Positions 12,601 to 22,917 of a DNA stretch of 64,000 nt are shown piece by piece. The stretch comes from Suillus spraguei (Eukaryota; Basidiomycota; Agaricomycetes; Boletales; Suillaceae), in contig JABCPU010000189.1 of the NCBI GenBank assembly GCA_016800925.1, positions 61,673 through 125,672 on the forward strand. Direction: 5' to 3'. Positions within the stretch are counted from its first letter, which is position 1. Each line of letters begins with the position of its first letter. The position numbers were made by a program, and so were the translations under genes. The notes under the pieces were generated by a model that made no database searches, was not told where the DNA came from, and saw nothing but the letters and a program-made list of their open reading frames with translations.

Positions 12601-13193
12601 TCGGAAATGAAACACAGGTAACGGATCAGTGACACAGGATGGAAGTATACACAGCCAGGATAACAGAAACAGGAGGAATGACGAAAGGAGATAGATGCAG
12701 ATATACACAAGGGAGTTAGAGTGCGAGAAGTGGGCACATTCAGATGGGCGATCCGGACAGGATCTGTGGACTGGATGGAAATAGAATCGATCGGATCTGA
12801 TCGGAATCTGGGATCAGAAGTATGGTATATGACACTATAATAACATCTGCATTCACAATGGAATTTGGTCTTTATGAGACTAATGTCATGTTCTTTGGGC
12901 TGTGCCACTCTCTGGCTACATTCCAAGCATATATGAATCGCACCTTCCAACAGGAAATCAATGAAGGATGGATGGTTATCTATATGGACGACATCTTATC
13001 TTTTCAATGACTATGGAAGAACATCGGGAACGAACCCAGTGTGTGTTGATGAAGATATGGAAGGAACACTTGTTTTTGAAACCTAAGAAATGTACCTTTG
13101 ATGCTGATGAAGTGGAGTATCCTGGAATAATTATATGGCCCAGACAAGTTGCCATGGATACCACTAAAATGAAAGGGATTGCTGACTGGCCAG
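9685..13193 (+). pseudogene. Old chromovirus relic: gag, protease, RT
   Basis: A decayed relative of the 55.6-kb Gypsy element, lacking both LTRs. Gag runs about 9,685-10,525, with conserved TYTTDKLKIIFVTSFMNE and a knuckle GFGCHKTGHCFDSC whose first cysteine is lost. The protease core VIDSGAARTFISEEFVKL is near 10,648-10,700. Linker homology (PTPSLIPT, SYELGDGEFLVEYD) covers 11,370-11,510. RT begins near 11,900 (LTVKNTYPLPLP, FTKMDIQ). It resumes after the LTR-C insertion with NVMFFGLCHS and WMVIYMDDIL (12,880-13,005). Many stops and frameshifts. The relic stops at ADWPV where an LTR-A begins. Confidence 0.85.
12099..12834 (+). repeat. Solo LTR-C inside the RT relic
   Basis: A 736-bp solo LTR from TGTCAAGACC to ATATGACA with a perfect 5-bp duplication CTATA (12,094-12,098 and 12,835-12,839). 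Its 5' part shares the block GGCCTCAG...GTGCCCC...CCCGAGTA with the 44-kb LTR-C copies. RT homology stops at its left edge and resumes at its right edge. Confidence 0.88.
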
Positions 13194-13336
13194 TGTAATG
13201 AACATATTACATATTGGCACTGGCCTCAGAACCCTACCTTTTAGCACTCGTCTCACGTCTATAGGAGTTACCACTTGTCCATGGCCGTCTTACCCCTTTA
13301 GCATTGCTGGCAGCATCCCATGCTTACCGCACACCT
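13194..13336 (-). repeat. LTR-A fragment
   Basis: The first about 143 bp of an inverted LTR-A, starting TGTAATGAACAT (CpG-decayed CGTTACA end). It breaks at an LTR-A2 start. Left flank is CCAG, compatible with an NCGN target. Confidence 0.75.
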
Positions 13337-13670
13337 TGTAAGATACAATCTAGCCTGGGCTGTAGATGAACCACGGCCTGAACTAGTATGTGAGTCTTGC
13401 ACTCCGTCTAGTCTGCTTCACTTGCAAAGCAAGAGCGTTCGACCCTAAAGGGAATACTAAGTTAATATGGTTTGATAATGCCCAATCTGAGGTGTGAGAA
13501 TGCCGTCGGGGGGTAGCGAGATGCTAGCGGTGACCTCTGGTCTGTGGGAAAACTAGTGGTAATACTAGCGGTAAGCGTGGGAAAGCGGTAGACAAGCGGT
13601 AGCAAAGTGGTAAAACTGCGGGTAGTGCATGTGGTAAAACTGCAGTATGGGAGCCCCTTCAGTGACAAAC
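13337..13670 (+). repeat. LTR-A2 5' fragment
   Basis: Begins TGTAAGATACAATC and follows LTR-A2 through the GCGGTA-rich core, then diverges into the GGGTGGGC array. The expected CATCACA 3' end is absent. Confidence 0.7.
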
Positions 13671-13689
13671 TCCATTACTATACGGGTCA

Positions 13690-14190
13690 CCTGACCCACA
13701 TAATATCCCATCCAAGACAGGCCAGTGGACCATGGGCCGAGGTCATGTATATCCTCGATGTTGACGGATGGGCCCGGGTGAATATTATTTCCGATGGAGA
13801 TGGGTGGGCTGGGAGACTTTTATTTTTGGGAGAGACGGGTGGGCCGAGGGAAACATGATTTCTGATGTTGACAGATGGGCCAGGGGATATCATCACTGAC
13901 AGAGATGGGTGGGCCCATCTGGGTAGTATGTAGAGTAGGATATTATGGACAGCTGGGCTGAAGAGAGATGCAAGGCAAATATTATTGCATAGATGGGTGG
14001 GCCTGAAGTAAGAAAATATTACATATATGGGTGGGCCGAGGGTGCAGTAAAATATTTATTGCATAGACAGGTGGGCTGACATGGGGGAATTTTACATAGA
14101 TGGGTGGGCGACGTGGAGGCATATTGCATATATGGGTGGGCCGAGGTAAAATTATATTACATATACTGGTGGGCCTAGATATGTATCATA
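13690..14190 (+). repeat. GGGTGGGCC degenerate array
   Basis: About a dozen GGGTGGGC or GATGGGCC motifs at 30-60 bp spacing, usually as AGATGGGTGGGC, separated by AT-rich text with ATATTAC or TATTGCATA. It is the inverse-orientation counterpart of the array at 1,755-3,166. Its function is unknown; the G-tracts could form quadruplexes, which is only an inference. Confidence 0.65.
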
Positions 14191-14427
14191 AAGACGTACA
14201 GCTGATGTAGCCACCAGAGAATCAAACACATAGGATACATGCACCCTATGAGTGCATATACCTACCATGGACCACCAAAATCTAAACCCCAAAGCAGAAA
14301 AACACGAATGCACCATGTCTGACATTCACTGATAATTGAGGTGCTGGGTGCCGGTGCCAAGTCCCAAAACCTGGAACTCAAAACTGGAGATTCAAACCAA
14401 GATATTTCCTGAATTCCGGATACCTGG
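14191..14427. other. No gene recognised
   Basis: A spacer between the GGGTGGGC array and LTR-A. It contains no supportable ORF and no match to another part of the window. Confidence 0.5.
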
Positions 14428-15221
14428 TGTAAAGATACAACCTAGCCTGGGCTGTAGATAAACCACTGCCTAAACTAGTATGTGAGTCTTGCGCTCCGTC
14501 TAGTCTGCTTCACTTGTAAGAAGAAGAGCGTTCGACCCTAAAGGGGGATGCCTATCAGTATGGTCAAGTTCGAGTCTAACTTATGTGTGAAACAAGCGCT
14601 GTGGTCAGCGGTAAGTTGCGCGGTCAGCGATGATGTCGCCGGAACTAGCATCATGTGTAGCGGTGCTACCATGGTCAAGATATGGTCAGTAACAGTTGCG
14701 TCGAGTGAGCGAAGTCAAGCGGTTATACCAGTGGTAGCGGTAATGGTTGTGAGTGGTGCAAAGAAACAGTAAAGAAGTCCACAGTACTTTCAGTGGTAAA
14801 GTAGTGGTGCGTGAGAAGTTTAGTCAAAGTAACAGTCAAAAGTCCAGCGTATGCCAGCAGTAACGGAGAATGAGCGTGATAGATTAACGAGCGATAAGGA
14901 AACTTTAAAGACTAAGTCCACTACTGGGTAGATCCTGAGCTAGACAATAATCCTGACCTATAGTACGTGCAATGGTGTAAAATGAGGTACTTCTATCATG
15001 CAGGGCACATGGTGGCTTATATCCTAAATCATATGTACTCGGAATACTCTAGGCGAGATCAGTAGCGCTGGAGTGTAGTAACTGCCGTAAGTAAACATAG
15101 CACGAGGCAACATGTAATAAGGCTTGCCGTGGAATCAGTGATAATGAACAGAAAAACAAACGACGCACCAAATGGAGCTATGTGGATGTGGCAAGGACAT
15201 GGAAGGACATCGGTATGTGGA
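14428..15221 (+). repeat. LTR-A, 3' truncated
   Basis: Starts TGTAAAGATACAACC after CTGG, carries the full GCGGTA-rich body, and is lost after GACATCGGTATGTGGAA. The last about 200 bp of the family are missing, so no right target duplication can be read. Confidence 0.8.
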
Positions 15222-15620
15222 ATCTGTCACCTCTCCTGTGCCTGCCACCCTCTCTGAACTCAAGTAACCATCACTGATTACATCCACTTTATTTTTCAGG
15301 TCCTGGCACTGACGCCACAGATAACGGCACTATACTAGTCTGGAAATGCCATGGGCAGCAAGAAGTATCTCTAGCAGTTGTAACTGCTTGGCCTCTTCAC
15401 AACGCCTCACTTCTGCATCCCAGTGGTCAGTGATGAGTCTTCTCAAGCTTGCTTGAATGAGGGTAAGAGCATGGCCGGGGCACACCAGGTGCTACTTCTA
15501 ACAGTTGCAATTGTTTTGCTTTCTCACAATCCTTCAGTTCTGCCTATCATGCTCCAAGACAATTCTTCATAAGTATGTCTGAGAAACCATGATAGGGCCA
15601 GGTGTTTGACGAAATGGAGG
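15222..15620 (-). pseudogene. Unidentified minus-strand coding relic
   Basis: The minus strand can be read as SLRRLITDHWDAEVRRCEEA followed by KQLQLLEILLAAHGISRLV (about 15,480-15,330), interrupted by stops on both sides. The charged, helical pattern suggests a former protein. It faintly resembles the hypothetical family at 6.3-7.7 kb. I cannot assign a function. Confidence 0.3.
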
Positions 15621-15630
15621 GAGCAGCAAC

Positions 15631-17935
15631 ATGGGCTCTGCATCGGCCACTTCACGCTTTGGTATGCCGGGCTCTGCATCTTCAAGCTTTGGCCTGCAAG
15701 CTAGTGAGTATTTTTGGGGTGATGAGGAGGTGTACTTGATTCACCTTTTGACACCAATTTTCCTGTCTTTACAGGTAGCCTTAGTGGATGGCGACATTGC
15801 CTGTCATATTTGTCAGAACATGGTGAGTTTTTGACTTGAGCTCTGTACCGTTTTCTGGCTGAGTTGGAAGTATTCATGACAGTGAAAATAATTTGTGATG
15901 GTATGTTCATTCCTTTTATCATTCTCTGTCTAATATAGCTTTCAGCCCTGCACTCCGCAAATCAACAAGCCCTGGAATCAACGAAAAAAGAGCCCTGAAA
16001 TCAACGAAGAAACAAGGTTTAAATTGTGAGTGTTTGCGTCCTGCATGGCACCATAAAAACAGCTGAACCACAAGTCTTCCGCACCTTGAGTTTCTCATGC
16101 CTCCTTATAAGGCGACCTTTAAGCAGCTAAAATCAAGTGCTGCATCATCACCACTTGAATTGCAGATGCTTTCATGCACCACAAGTGGTTGACTATGACA
16201 ACTGACCGAAAAAGAAAACTATCGAGGTATGTCACTGCCATCTGTTATTATAATGACATGTTTCACTCACTCACAACCTCACTCTACAGTATCTGAATCA
16301 CAGCATATCCTCCATCGACAAGCAGGCAAGGAAAAGAGGTCAGAAAATCAGAAAAAAAGGGCTCTGAAGACAGCCTATCAAGACAGCCCTGAAGTCTTTG
16401 GCATCGAGCCCTCGGAGCTGCATAGTGGCTCAGACAGGGAAGAAGACAATATAGTTTGATCACTTGTCTTTTTTTTAAACTAGAACAACAACTAATTATT
16501 TTTATTCAGTTCTCAGATCACAGTGTGCAAACGAAGCTGTCCAATGCCAAAGTCCTGACGTTCAATGCAGGGAAGATTCCAAGCACCATCAGTGGCAGTG
16601 CACGCAGGCCGTCTGCTTACAAAAAGGCATGAAAATGTATGTATTAGTGACGGCTTTGTTAACTATAGAGAAACTAACACACCTTTATGTGTGCAGCTCT
16701 AGCAGATGGCGCTAGCAATGAGTCTAGTGATGACCCTGATGGCTTGGAGTCAACTGGCGACTCTTATCTCAAGGCTGGGGTGTACCATACCGATAACGAG
16801 GATGACGACAGTGTCAAAGAACTGTTATGCGCTATCCAAAGTTCCAAGCGACCACTTGACAATGAATTTGAAGAATCCATGGTATTGCCAAAGATGAAGA
16901 AAAATTCAAATGGTTCACGTCAACGTGCAAAAGCTAGTGATTTTGACGAAATCTCAAAGGAGATTCTTGCAACTGCAACCTCTATTTTCCAGTGCCTAAT
17001 TGTCACACAGGCGCCATTTCCTGATGGCATCGCCACTGAGACGAAGCTAGCAAAAGAGGCCTGGCATGAGGCATGTGAGATCAAAGGCGTCCATGTCAAA
17101 CTAACACCTCCAGTGGTCAGAATGGTAAGCCCTCCATTCTTAGTACATGGCTGGTCTGATTGATATTATATATTATGAAGCTCTTACTGCGCACATCACA
17201 TGTGCACGGTAAACTGAAAACAAAGATGTGATCACTTACTAGTTTATTTTTTGGGTTCTGGTCAAGCAATTTGAGGGACATGATGAGGCAAAACCGAGAT
17301 CTGGCAGAATCTTTGAAAGATGGTTCAGCATTTGCCTTCAAGGTACGTAGCGCAATGGCCTACATGAGCTTTTGAGTCCTGACTGTTGGATAATAGGACT
17401 GGACATCAAAGACAGGGCTCTACAAGTCTGAATTATTGCAAGATGGTATCAACATCATGTGGTTTGCAAACCGAATTGATGAAGGTGTTGTCTACCACAA
17501 GTATTTCAGCCCCATGCCTGTCCAGGTTGTCGCACTCATACTTATAGCTGTGAGTGATGTCTCATATTCTTATGTTAAAGTCAATGGCGCTGAATATTGA
17601 TAGATTGAATGTTGTATTGATGAGTGGTTGCAAGGCCTGAAGGAAAACATCAAATTCACTTCGGCTAGTTATGCATCTGTTTACAAAGATCATTTTGGCT
17701 TGTTGCAGCACTTCCACGAGCGTACAGCTCCTTACAAACTCCTTGAAAAACTTTGCGACAGTCTGCATGACAGGGCTCACTACATTGCACCTTATTTTCG
17801 CAATTTCCATCCTAACATTTGTGCATTTAAGTTTCCATGCAGGCGTCGAAGCACTCACCATGTTGTCAGCTGCATCCCGCATTGGTGACAATGCATTTGA
17901 GGATGCGATCTGAGAATACCAGCTTGAGGAGTAGG
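15631..17935 (+). pseudogene. DUF6532-family protein gene, decayed
   Basis: Exon-like blocks with short introns: a serine-rich start (MGSASATSRFGMPG, 15,631), a basic region (KEKRSENQKKRALKTAYQ, about 16,330), an acidic linker, then the core 16,687-17,123. The core holds IFQCLIVTQAPFPDG and AKEAWHEACEIKGVHVKLTP. Later blocks are LRDMMRQNRDLAESLKDGSA (17,270-17,340), GINIMWFANRIDEGVVYHKY (17,440-17,500), IECCIDEWLQGLKENIKF (about 17,605-17,660), and a tail ending AFEDAI. This order matches DUF6532, expanded in Agaricomycetes and of unknown function. A TGA just before the donor near 16,633 and several stops after 17,910 indicate a pseudogene, or an unrecognised splice pattern at the first site. 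Confidence 0.65.
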
Positions 17936-18084
17936 GTGATGCAGAGGCTCGCAAGAGTTGAGGCTCACAGATGTGAAGAGGACGCGCAGGATCATGCAAG
18001 GCATTAATAGAATCTTTTAATAGCTCTGTGTTATGCATTTGAATTCATTTTTGGCATGCTATTTTGTGTGCGATCATCTCTACA

Positions 18085-18285
18085 GTGTGCTATATAGCTG
18101 CTGTAGCTGCTGGTAGCTCCCTGTAGTCAGTGAACTACAGGCTACTACAGGCTACTACAGTAGTGCTGGTAGTGCTACATAGCACTATATAGCACTACAT
18201 AGTCACCTCACTTACTATATACAGGGCAGGTGACAACAGGGCTACACAGTCTACCCTGACTATATAGTACTATATAGTCAGCTAT
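18085..18285. repeat. Palindrome-rich CTACAG/CTATATAG cluster
   Basis: Overlapping short repeats: CTACAGGCTACTACAG, TAGCACTATATAGCACTACATAG, and a perfect 26-bp palindrome centred at 18,268/18,269 (18,256-18,281, half-site CTGACTATATAGT). The stretch can form many alternative hairpins. It may be a MITE-like relic. No TIR or TSD could be fixed. Confidence 0.6.
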
Positions 18286-18448
18286 GTTTTTCCTGATGGG
18301 CTGTGGCCAGGGTTGTCTTTGAGACGACTTCCTGGCTTAAAGGATCTTCCACCTGTGTACCACTGGGGAGCTGTGATTGCTTTTTCGGAGGACGGCTGTG
18401 TTTACAAGGCTCCTTGACCTTGCGCACTCGTGCAGGAGCCTTTGCCAT
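18278..18448 (-). CDS. Short basic ORF, possible 5' exon
   Basis: A minus-strand ORF with the internal start MAKAPARVRKVKEPCKHSRP, basic and proline-rich, ending at a stop in the palindromic cluster. Its composition suits the N-terminus of a nuclear protein, but no downstream exon is visible. It could equally be chance or a relic. Confidence 0.25.
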   Translation of the reverse strand: MAKAPARVRKVKEPCKHSRPPKKQSQLPSGTQVEDPLSQEVVSKTTLATAHQEKHS

Positions 18449-18479
18449 TCTGCGAGACAATGTAGCAGACCAGGAAAAG

Positions 18480-19080
18480 TGAGATGTGTGTGAATTTGGT
18501 TTGTATACTAATACTAGACACTAGACAAGTGTCCACTTCGCCAGATCATTCCATTTGTTCTACAGTCGTCTGCGCCTCATTGTACTTATCAAGTTTGTAT
18601 CTTACTGCCTGTCATTATCTTGCTTCGTTACTGAAATAAAAGTCAATCTTTGTAGACTGTTGGCTCTGAGAGCAGGTGACCACCAACTTCACCGAATTGC
18701 GTAGTTTTTTCGCTGGTCATCTGCATTCGATTTCTCTGATCAGTTTTGTTGCTTGGACCATGTCAATAGCTTGCTTCGTTGTTGAGATAAAAATTGATCT
18801 TTGTAGGACTACTTTTTGAAAACAAATGCACACTTTTTTTGGAAAATACCGCCGGCCTCTCTTATTATGCAAACTGCTGTAATAAACCATCAGTGAGACA
18901 TGTCACAATTTTGTCATGGCTTATTGTTTTGCATGTTCACACCTATTTCATTGAAGTGGCCACTGCCGAGAGCAAAATGGATTTCAAGGAGTCAAATTTG
19001 GGCCATGGGGAGGGCATAGAATGTAGGTCCTGTCTGTTAACAATTGCAACATTAGTGGCAAGCTAACACATACCCCAGCA
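18480..19080. other. No gene recognised
   Basis: Contains two similar segments (around 18,610-18,660 and 18,765-18,810) sharing TTGCTTCGTT...GAGATAAAA-TTGATCTTTGTAG, suggesting a partial duplication. Nothing coding is supportable. Confidence 0.4.
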
Positions 19081-19217
19081 GCAGTTGCTTTCGATATTCC
19101 CACGCTAACATCATCCCCAAAGAATGACAATGAGCAGACTACGGTGTGGCAGCAGTAAACACTCATATTGGTGGTGTATTGCAGCTGCAATCAAAGACAT
19201 TGGGACAGAACAGCATC

Positions 19218-19681
19218 TGTTATGAACTGGGGTGGCGTCACCAGCGACAGTGAAAAGACACAGACGGTCTGCTGGGAAGTTCTACAATGTCCAGAAGAGG
19301 ACAAAGCGAAAGTACAAGGAACGTGTTCCGAGTACAATCAAGGGTTCAGCCTCAAAGACAAGTCTAAGAGGTTCTGCGAGAATAGAGACTAAGGCTAAGG
19401 AGTGCTTAGACTTAGAGACAATTCAAGATGACTTAGGTTGGAGACCTAAGCGAAGGAAGTTCCAGGTAAAACCCAGTAAGATTAAAGTGAAGTATACAAG
19501 TGTAGTACAACATGCTTAAATAGGCCAATATGTGCGCACGGACCAAGAGAGATGTGAGAACATAAGTGCGTATCCAAAGAAGGAAGGCAACTATAGTACA
19601 GATGCGTTGAGCATATGAGTCAGAGTTATGTAATGTCCTCAGTAAAGGAGAAAATGAATAGGGGTACGTACGACTGTAACA
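19218..19681 (-). repeat. LTR-G, 3' LTR of the deleted chromovirus
   Basis: 464 bp, from TGTTATGAACTGG to GACTGTAACA (plus-strand reading). It lies next to the polypurine tract complement at 19,685-19,694. One terminal CpG has decayed (TTATG for TTACG). Confidence 0.92.
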
Positions 19682-19684
19682 TTA

Positions 19685-19694
19685 CCCCCTTTTT
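19685..19694 (-). promoter_or_regulatory. Polypurine tract
   Basis: AAAAAGGGGG on the minus strand, three bases inside the 3' LTR. Identical to the tract at 62,683-62,692. It is the presumed plus-strand DNA primer. Confidence 0.75.
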
Positions 19695-19699
19695 ACACA

Positions 19700-21317
19700 T
19701 AAAGTCACCGACTTTACTCGTCCTGGTTCTCATAGTAAACAGGATCATCACTATACTCGTAATCCTCATCAGTGAAGGATCCACTCCTCATATACGCAGC
19801 TTCTTCAACACCGGCGTGTCATTTAGAGTCCCTTCTTTTCTCTGCTTGAATTCGTTCATCGTCAAGCTGTTGTTCCCAGGAACGAAGTGCGTCGTAGAAT
19901 CCGTCATCTTTCCAAGTTAACGTAAAGGGGGGAGTCCCGACTCATCGAGGACAATAAATGGATAGATGGGTAGGTGACCAGTATCTACAAACCTTGCACT
20001 GGTATTCCACGCAGTTCTTTTGACGATGCCCAAGTAGTCCACAGATGCGACATTTCATGTTTTCATCAGGATTAGAAATGGACTTGCGTAATGGTGATGG
20101 CGAAGTGATGGGTTGGGGCTAATGGATCTGGCGCGCTGCTTCCCTTTATTCCGTTTCATACGTCTTAAAGCAAAGGTGTTGTCACGCCTGAGTTGCGCCT
20201 GCTGGGTGGGAGTGAGAGTGTATGCCGACGTTGGGAGGTCGGGAGTGGTTCCTCGTTCAGCAACCACAAGAAGTTCATCAGAAGAAGAAGGGGAGGTGAT
20301 GCCAAAGTCTTTTACTAAGACTGGCGAGACAGGATCCATTGGACCAAATGATGACGGGATAGACATGGGAGGGTGGATACGAAGGTCTCAAAGTCGAGGA
20401 CCAAGCACTACCAGCTCAGCGACAGGGACTCCTAATAGTTTTGCAGCCTCACGCTGTTCTTCTGTGCAGGGTTCGTATAGCCCAACGGGATGTTCATAGG
20501 TGACTGTAATGGGGGACGGTGAGGTTGGCTGTTCAATGGGAGATGGGGTTCGTGGAGAGGTTAGGTCGGCTTGTGTTTGTTGTAAATCGGTTATGGCTTC
20601 TTCAACTAAGTTTCTGGCTGCTCTGGTTTCAGTGACTGATTGCTGGATGGTTTCAACGACTGCATTGGTGAGCTGTCCGATCTCTTGGACAGCAGTACAT
20701 AAGCCAGCAAGGGCATCAATACTAGAGTACATGCGCGAAGAAGAGGGTGTTGGAATAGGAAGTGGCATATCTTCCTGCGGAGAGGGAGGTCGAGCAACAC
20801 CTGCTCGGCGTTCGGCCACGATGTGAATAGCTTCTTCAACATCGCTCTTAAAAGAACCGGGAAGCAGCAGCATAGCGTAAGAATGAATGCATTTTTGTAG
20901 ATGTAGGAGGCGCTGACAATACATAATTTCTGTGGTTTCATTGGCAGTAGCTTCGATGAGAGCGGTGGTGCGAATGATGTTGACGAGGAGTAAGGCAGTT
21001 CGTTCATCAATTTTGACCACTAGGAGACAGTAGTGCGTGATCGGTCCTCCTTTGATATAGGTCCCGTCAGCAGTTGTGACTTTGAAAGGTTTGTCAAGTT
21101 TTCTTTTAGTGATTTTATGGAGCTTCACAAACTCCTCAGAAATGAAGGTTCCAACTGCTCCAGAATCTATAACGGCGGTGGTGTCGACGGATTTTAAACG
21201 CGTACGCGAGTGAAGGGTGATGGGGACACGGAGTTCTTTTCTTTCACCTACAGCACGTACAAGTCTTAGTAATACATCAGGAGAAACATACGTCGAATCC
21301 TTGTTTCTCCAATTCAA
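19700..21317 (-). pseudogene. Protease-ORF3 in-frame fusion
   Basis: The frame opens 21,317 with MNWRNKDSTYVSPDVLLRLV, carries the aspartic protease signature VIDSGAVGTF, and at KIDERT (near 21,010) passes directly into ORF3 at ALLLVNIIRTTALIEA. It stays open 309 codons to a TGA at 20,388, where the 55.6-kb copy has a CGT codon in the sequence GPRLRDL. The frame resumes (GPMDPVSPVLVKDFGITSP) and, after a shift, reaches two zinc knuckles (CRICGLLGHRQKNC, CKVCRYWSPTHLSIYC, near 20,065-19,965) and an acidic tail. The junction removed RT to chromodomain without breaking frame. Confidence 0.75.
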
Positions 21318-21319
21318 AA

Positions 21320-22153
21320 ATCCTCAACAATCCACCTCACAGTTTCTTCGTCTTCTTCTTCTTCTTCTTTGACTTCGGTTTGTCGGAGCGGAGTCTTCTT
21401 CTTTCTGTCAGGACAATTATGAATGCGATGTCCTGTTTTCTTGCACCCGAAGCATTGTCCCTTCTTCATGCATTCAGATCTCTCTGTGTCGGAGATTCAA
21501 TCTATGATCATTGCATTGGAGTCACGATTAGGTGTGTATCATGCATTTCCATAGTTCTTCTTCTTCTGCTGTGGAGCATGATGTGCCCTCATGGCTTGAA
21601 GATGATGATGGAAATTATTGATGGAAACGCATTGCAACACAATGTCTCGGAATACTTCTGAGACATCTCCTAATGCGAAAAGCTTTGTAAGGATGCCCCA
21701 ATTCAGGCCATCTTGGAAGAATTGGATCTTCGTTGCATCGTCGGTGATATGAGCCTTGGCTGCAAGTGCCTCAAAGTCGGCGATGTAGGTGTGGAGATCT
21801 CCGCTTCCTTGTTTAAGGTCCCTGAGTTTCGTGAGTGCAGTTCCTTTGGTATCCACCGGGTCGAAGGCTTCTTTGAAGCTTTTCATAAAATCCGCCATTG
21901 TTCCATAACCAACTTTTTGTCCAGAGGTGTCGGTTGATTGAGCATGGTCAAGAAATTGCTCTTTCCAGGACTTGGCGTTCTTTTCAGTCATAAAGGATGT
22001 TATGAAAATGATCTTCTGTTTGTCGGTGGTATAAAGCTTTTCGTTGATATCGAAGCATAGATTGCATGACTGGATAAATTCGCGAGAGTTGTCACAATCT
22101 CCGTCAAAACCGATTGGCTGACCGATTTTGTATTCAAATTCTTTGGTCGACAT
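21320..22153 (-). pseudogene. gag: gag of the deleted chromovirus
   Basis: Starts MSTKEFEYKIGQPIGFDGD and aligns throughout with the intact gag at 56,260. It shares YTTDKQKIIFITSFMTEKNA and the region before the basic QQKKKNYGNA. There a TGA (about 21,537) replaces an arginine codon; downstream the frame continues to the knuckle CFGCKKTGHRIHNC and ends EDF before TGA. The stop is what CGA-to-TGA decay would give. Apart from this it is nearly intact. Confidence 0.85.
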
Positions 22154-22340
22154 ATTTGGCGATTCATTCTGGTGAGTTATACTTTCTCGGTGCCTACATG
22201 CACTGTCTTGCTGTCCGTTAGGGCTTGTCTTCTGTCAGAGGGCTCCTCTTGACAATCGGTTCAGCGTACGCGTACGCTAATCTGCTTATCTAAGCAATCA
22301 GGGTTCAGGGTCGAAGACTGGATAGTCGACGATCAGGTTG

Positions 22341-22351
22341 ACTTTAATCTT
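22341..22351 (-). promoter_or_regulatory. Self-priming primer-binding site
   Basis: On the minus strand AAGATTAAAGT, one base inside the 5' LTR. The same 11 bases on the minus strand pair with ACTTTAATCTT inside the element's own LTR (near 22,613-22,623). There is no TGG tRNA-type start. Confidence 0.7.
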
Positions 22352-22352
22352 T

Positions 22353-22816
22353 TGTTACGAACTGGGGTGGCATCATCAGCGACAGTGAAAAGACACAGAC
22401 GGTCTGCTGGGAAGTTCTACAATGTCCAGAAGAGGAAAAAGCGAAAGTACAAGGAACGCGTTCCAAGTACAATCAAGGGTTCAGCCTCAAAGACAAGTCT
22501 AAGAGGTTCTGCGAGAATAGAGACTAAGGCTAAGGAGTGCTTAGACTTAGAGACGATTCAAGATGACTTAGGTTGGAGACCTAAGCGAAGGAAGTTCCAG
22601 GTAAAACCCAGTAAGATTAAAGTGAAGTATACAAGTGTAGTACAACATGCTTAAATAGGCCAATATGTGCGCACGGACCAAGAGAGATGTGAGAACATAA
22701 GTGCGTATCCAAAGAAGGAAGGCAACTATAGTACAGATGCGTTGAGCATATGAGTCAGAGTTATGTAATGTCCTCAGTAAAGGAGAAAATGAATAGGGGT
22801 ACGTACGACTGTAACA
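22353..22816 (-). repeat. LTR-G, 5' LTR of the deleted chromovirus
   Basis: 464 bp, from TGTTACGAACTGG to GACTGTAACA in plus-strand reading, with intact terminal inverted bases. It differs from the partner LTR at about seven positions. Confidence 0.92.
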
Positions 22817-22917
22817 GCATCCAGTCTGCTGAAGAACTGGCTTTAAACTTGGACACACCACTGGATGAGGATGACTATGAACCATACCATATTAGTGACT
22901 TTGGTGCCCCCAGTTAA

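Larger units (their letters stand above)
19218..22816 (-). mobile_element. Internally deleted chromovirus (non-autonomous Gypsy)
   Basis: A complete 3,599-bp element, in reverse, with 464-bp LTRs at both ends and a perfect 5-bp duplication GCATC (19,213-19,217 and 22,817-22,821). Element order is LTR, self-primed PBS, gag, protease start, ORF3, PPT, LTR. Compared with the 55.6-kb element, about 4 kb from mid-protease through RT, RNase H, integrase and chromodomain is missing. The two LTRs differ at about seven substitutions, mostly CpG-type transitions, so it is older than the 55.6-kb copy. It could move only with enzymes supplied in trans. Confidence 0.92.
19187..22917 (+). pseudogene. Terminal exon of an unknown gene, split by a retroelement
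   Basis: A splice acceptor (GTATTGCAG near 19,183-19,191) opens a frame reading QLQSKTLGQNSI up to 19,217. The frame continues after the 19,218-22,816 retroelement and one GCATC copy as QSAEELALNLDTPLDEDD and then YEPYHISDFGAPS, with a stop at about 22,917. The acidic C-terminal exon is uninterrupted once the insertion is ignored. I do not recognise the family; upstream exons were not found. Confidence 0.45.

Noticed and set aside
13690..14190. CRISPR array
   Set aside because: Repeats are short and degenerate, spacing irregular, no cas genes, and the context is a fungal nuclear genome.
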